A stretch of 33,542 nucleotides of DNA, from NCBI GenBank assembly GCA_902600225.1, contig CACKIH010000014.1:1-33542 (forward strand). Reading direction: 5' to 3'. A program made the position numbers and the translations under genes. The DNA is from an uncultured Alphaproteobacteria bacterium. GTDB lineage: Bacteria; Pseudomonadota; Alphaproteobacteria; HIMB59; GCA-002718135. Every line of letters starts with the position of its first letter. The first letter of the stretch is position 1. Under the pieces are notes generated by a model that ran no database searches, had not been told where the DNA came from, and worked only from the letters and a program-made list of their open reading frames with translations. Below, piece by piece: positions 32,885 through 33,542 of the stretch.

Positions 32885-33542
32885 CTAACTACCCTCTTCC
32901 TTAAGCCTAATTCTAGGATCAATAAAATAGTATGTGATATCTACAATAAAATTTATCATAACAAATATAAAAGCTACCATGATCATATATGCTGACATTA
33001 TAGGAATATCGACAAAGTATACTGCTTTAATAAACAATGACCCCATACCGGGCCATTGAAAAACTGTTTCTGTAATAATTGAAAAAGCAATTAACGTTCC
33101 GATGTTAATACCTGTAATAGTAATAACTGGAATTAATCCATTTTTAAGCGCATGCTTATAATTAATAACACTCCTTTTAATACCTCTTGCTTTTGCAAAT
33201 TTAATATAATCTGTTTGTAAAATTTCCATCATTTCAGCTCGAACTAATCTAATAACATAAGTCATTTGAAATAAACTTAACGTAACAGATGGGAGTATCA
33301 GTGCTTTTAAACCAGAAGTAGTTAAAAATCCTGTAGTCCAAAAACCTAATTGTGTGACTTCACCTCTTCCAAAGGATGGAAGAACTCCTAAAATTACTGA
33401 AAACAAATAAATTAACATTATTCCTATAATGAATGTTGGTAAAGAAACCCCTGCTAGAGAAATCACAAGAATAATATTTGAAATAAAACTGTCTCTGTGA
33501 ATACCGGTATATACACCCAAGATAACACCACTAATGATTGCA
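32885..33542 (-). CDS. ABC transporter permease, DppB/OppB type (second transporter), 5' part missing
   Basis: The reading frame runs off the right edge, so at least 218 C-terminal residues are present and the N-terminal helix is outside. The visible part has the EAA-type loop region (RLVRAEMMEILQTDYIKFAKARG, then HALKNGLIPVITI) and the C-terminal helices, ending in FIDPRIRLKEEGS, the family tail. A TTG at 33520 is not the real start: the frame continues upstream with residues ISGVILG that match the region before GVYTGI in homologues. Together with the following DppC-type and fused ATPase genes it forms the second transporter. No binding-protein gene for it is in the window; it probably lies beyond the right edge. 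Confidence 0.9.
   Translation of the reverse strand, partial: AIISGVILGVYTGIHRDSFISNIILVISLAGVSLPTFIIGIMLIYLFSVILGVLPSFGRGEVTQLGFWTTGFLTTSGLKALILPSVTLSLFQMTYVIRLVRAEMMEILQTDYIKFAKARGIKRSVINYKHALKNGLIPVITITGINIGTLIAFSIITETVFQWPGMGSLFIKAVYFVDIPIMSAYMIMVAFIFVMINFIVDITYYFIDPRIRLKEEGS

Noticed and set aside
1-33542. tRNA, rRNA, CRISPR array, insertion sequence, integrase or attachment site marking a mobile island
   Set aside because: None was seen: no repeat-spacer pattern, no transposase or recombinase frame, and no gap long enough for an rRNA gene.

Overview
The window is AT-rich, densely coding DNA (most gaps are a few bases, with many ATGA or 1-nt start/stop overlaps). No rRNA, tRNA, CRISPR array, insertion sequence or integrase is visible. 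Gene style and content (Opp/Dpp-type ABC transporters, many small-molecule amidohydrolases and peptidases, very short spacers) suggest a streamlined, probably marine alphaproteobacterium of the SAR11/HIMB59/AEGEAN-169 kind. That placement is inference, because there is no marker gene here.

Layout. (1) The 3' end of an M24 peptidase (3-434, +). (2) A minus-strand operon, 7066 to 457: solute-binding protein, terminator hairpin, two permeases, Gfo/Idh/MocA oxidoreductase, SDR, M20 peptidase. (3) A minus-strand operon, 12265 to 7194: M32 carboxypeptidase, PLP aminotransferase, VOC protein, NAD-dependent epimerase with no canonical start codon, second Gfo/Idh/MocA protein. (4) A divergent plus-strand operon, 12431 to 23576: two tandem DUF4438-type proteins, Ldh_2-family dehydrogenase, M24 protein lacking metal ligands, amidohydrolase, second aminotransferase, unrecognised TIM-barrel-like protein, hydantoinase/dihydroorotase-type enzyme, then the two ABC ATPases that probably serve the permeases of region 2; an EamA transporter follows at 23598. 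(5) A minus-strand operon, 29245 to 24503: second VOC protein, AstE/AspA-type deacylase, PuuE-type deacetylase, HyuC/AllC-type M20 amidohydrolase, DegT/DnrJ aminotransferase. (6) A divergent LysR regulator (29338-30249, +). (7) A second oligopeptide-type transporter, minus strand, entering from the right edge: partial permease B, permease C and a single polypeptide with both ATPase domains.

How it fits together. This looks like a catabolic island for imported peptide-like or cyclic-amide/ureido nitrogen compounds: two transporters, peptidases and ring-opening or carbamoyl-removing amidohydrolases, then transaminases, dehydrogenases and epimerases. Several steps match allantoin/hydantoin chemistry (PuuE-like, HyuC/AllC-like, dihydropyrimidinase-like, AllD/Ldh_2-like), but the true substrate cannot be read from the sequence.

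The strongest non-gene signal is a shared operator. Four intergenic boxes, serving all five main promoters of regions 2-6, carry a T-N11-A dyad (best copy TGAC-N5-GTCA), then CAC(N)(R)AA and a further ATGAC-like half-site. One box lies exactly between the LysR gene and its divergent neighbour. This predicts that the local LysR protein controls the whole island.
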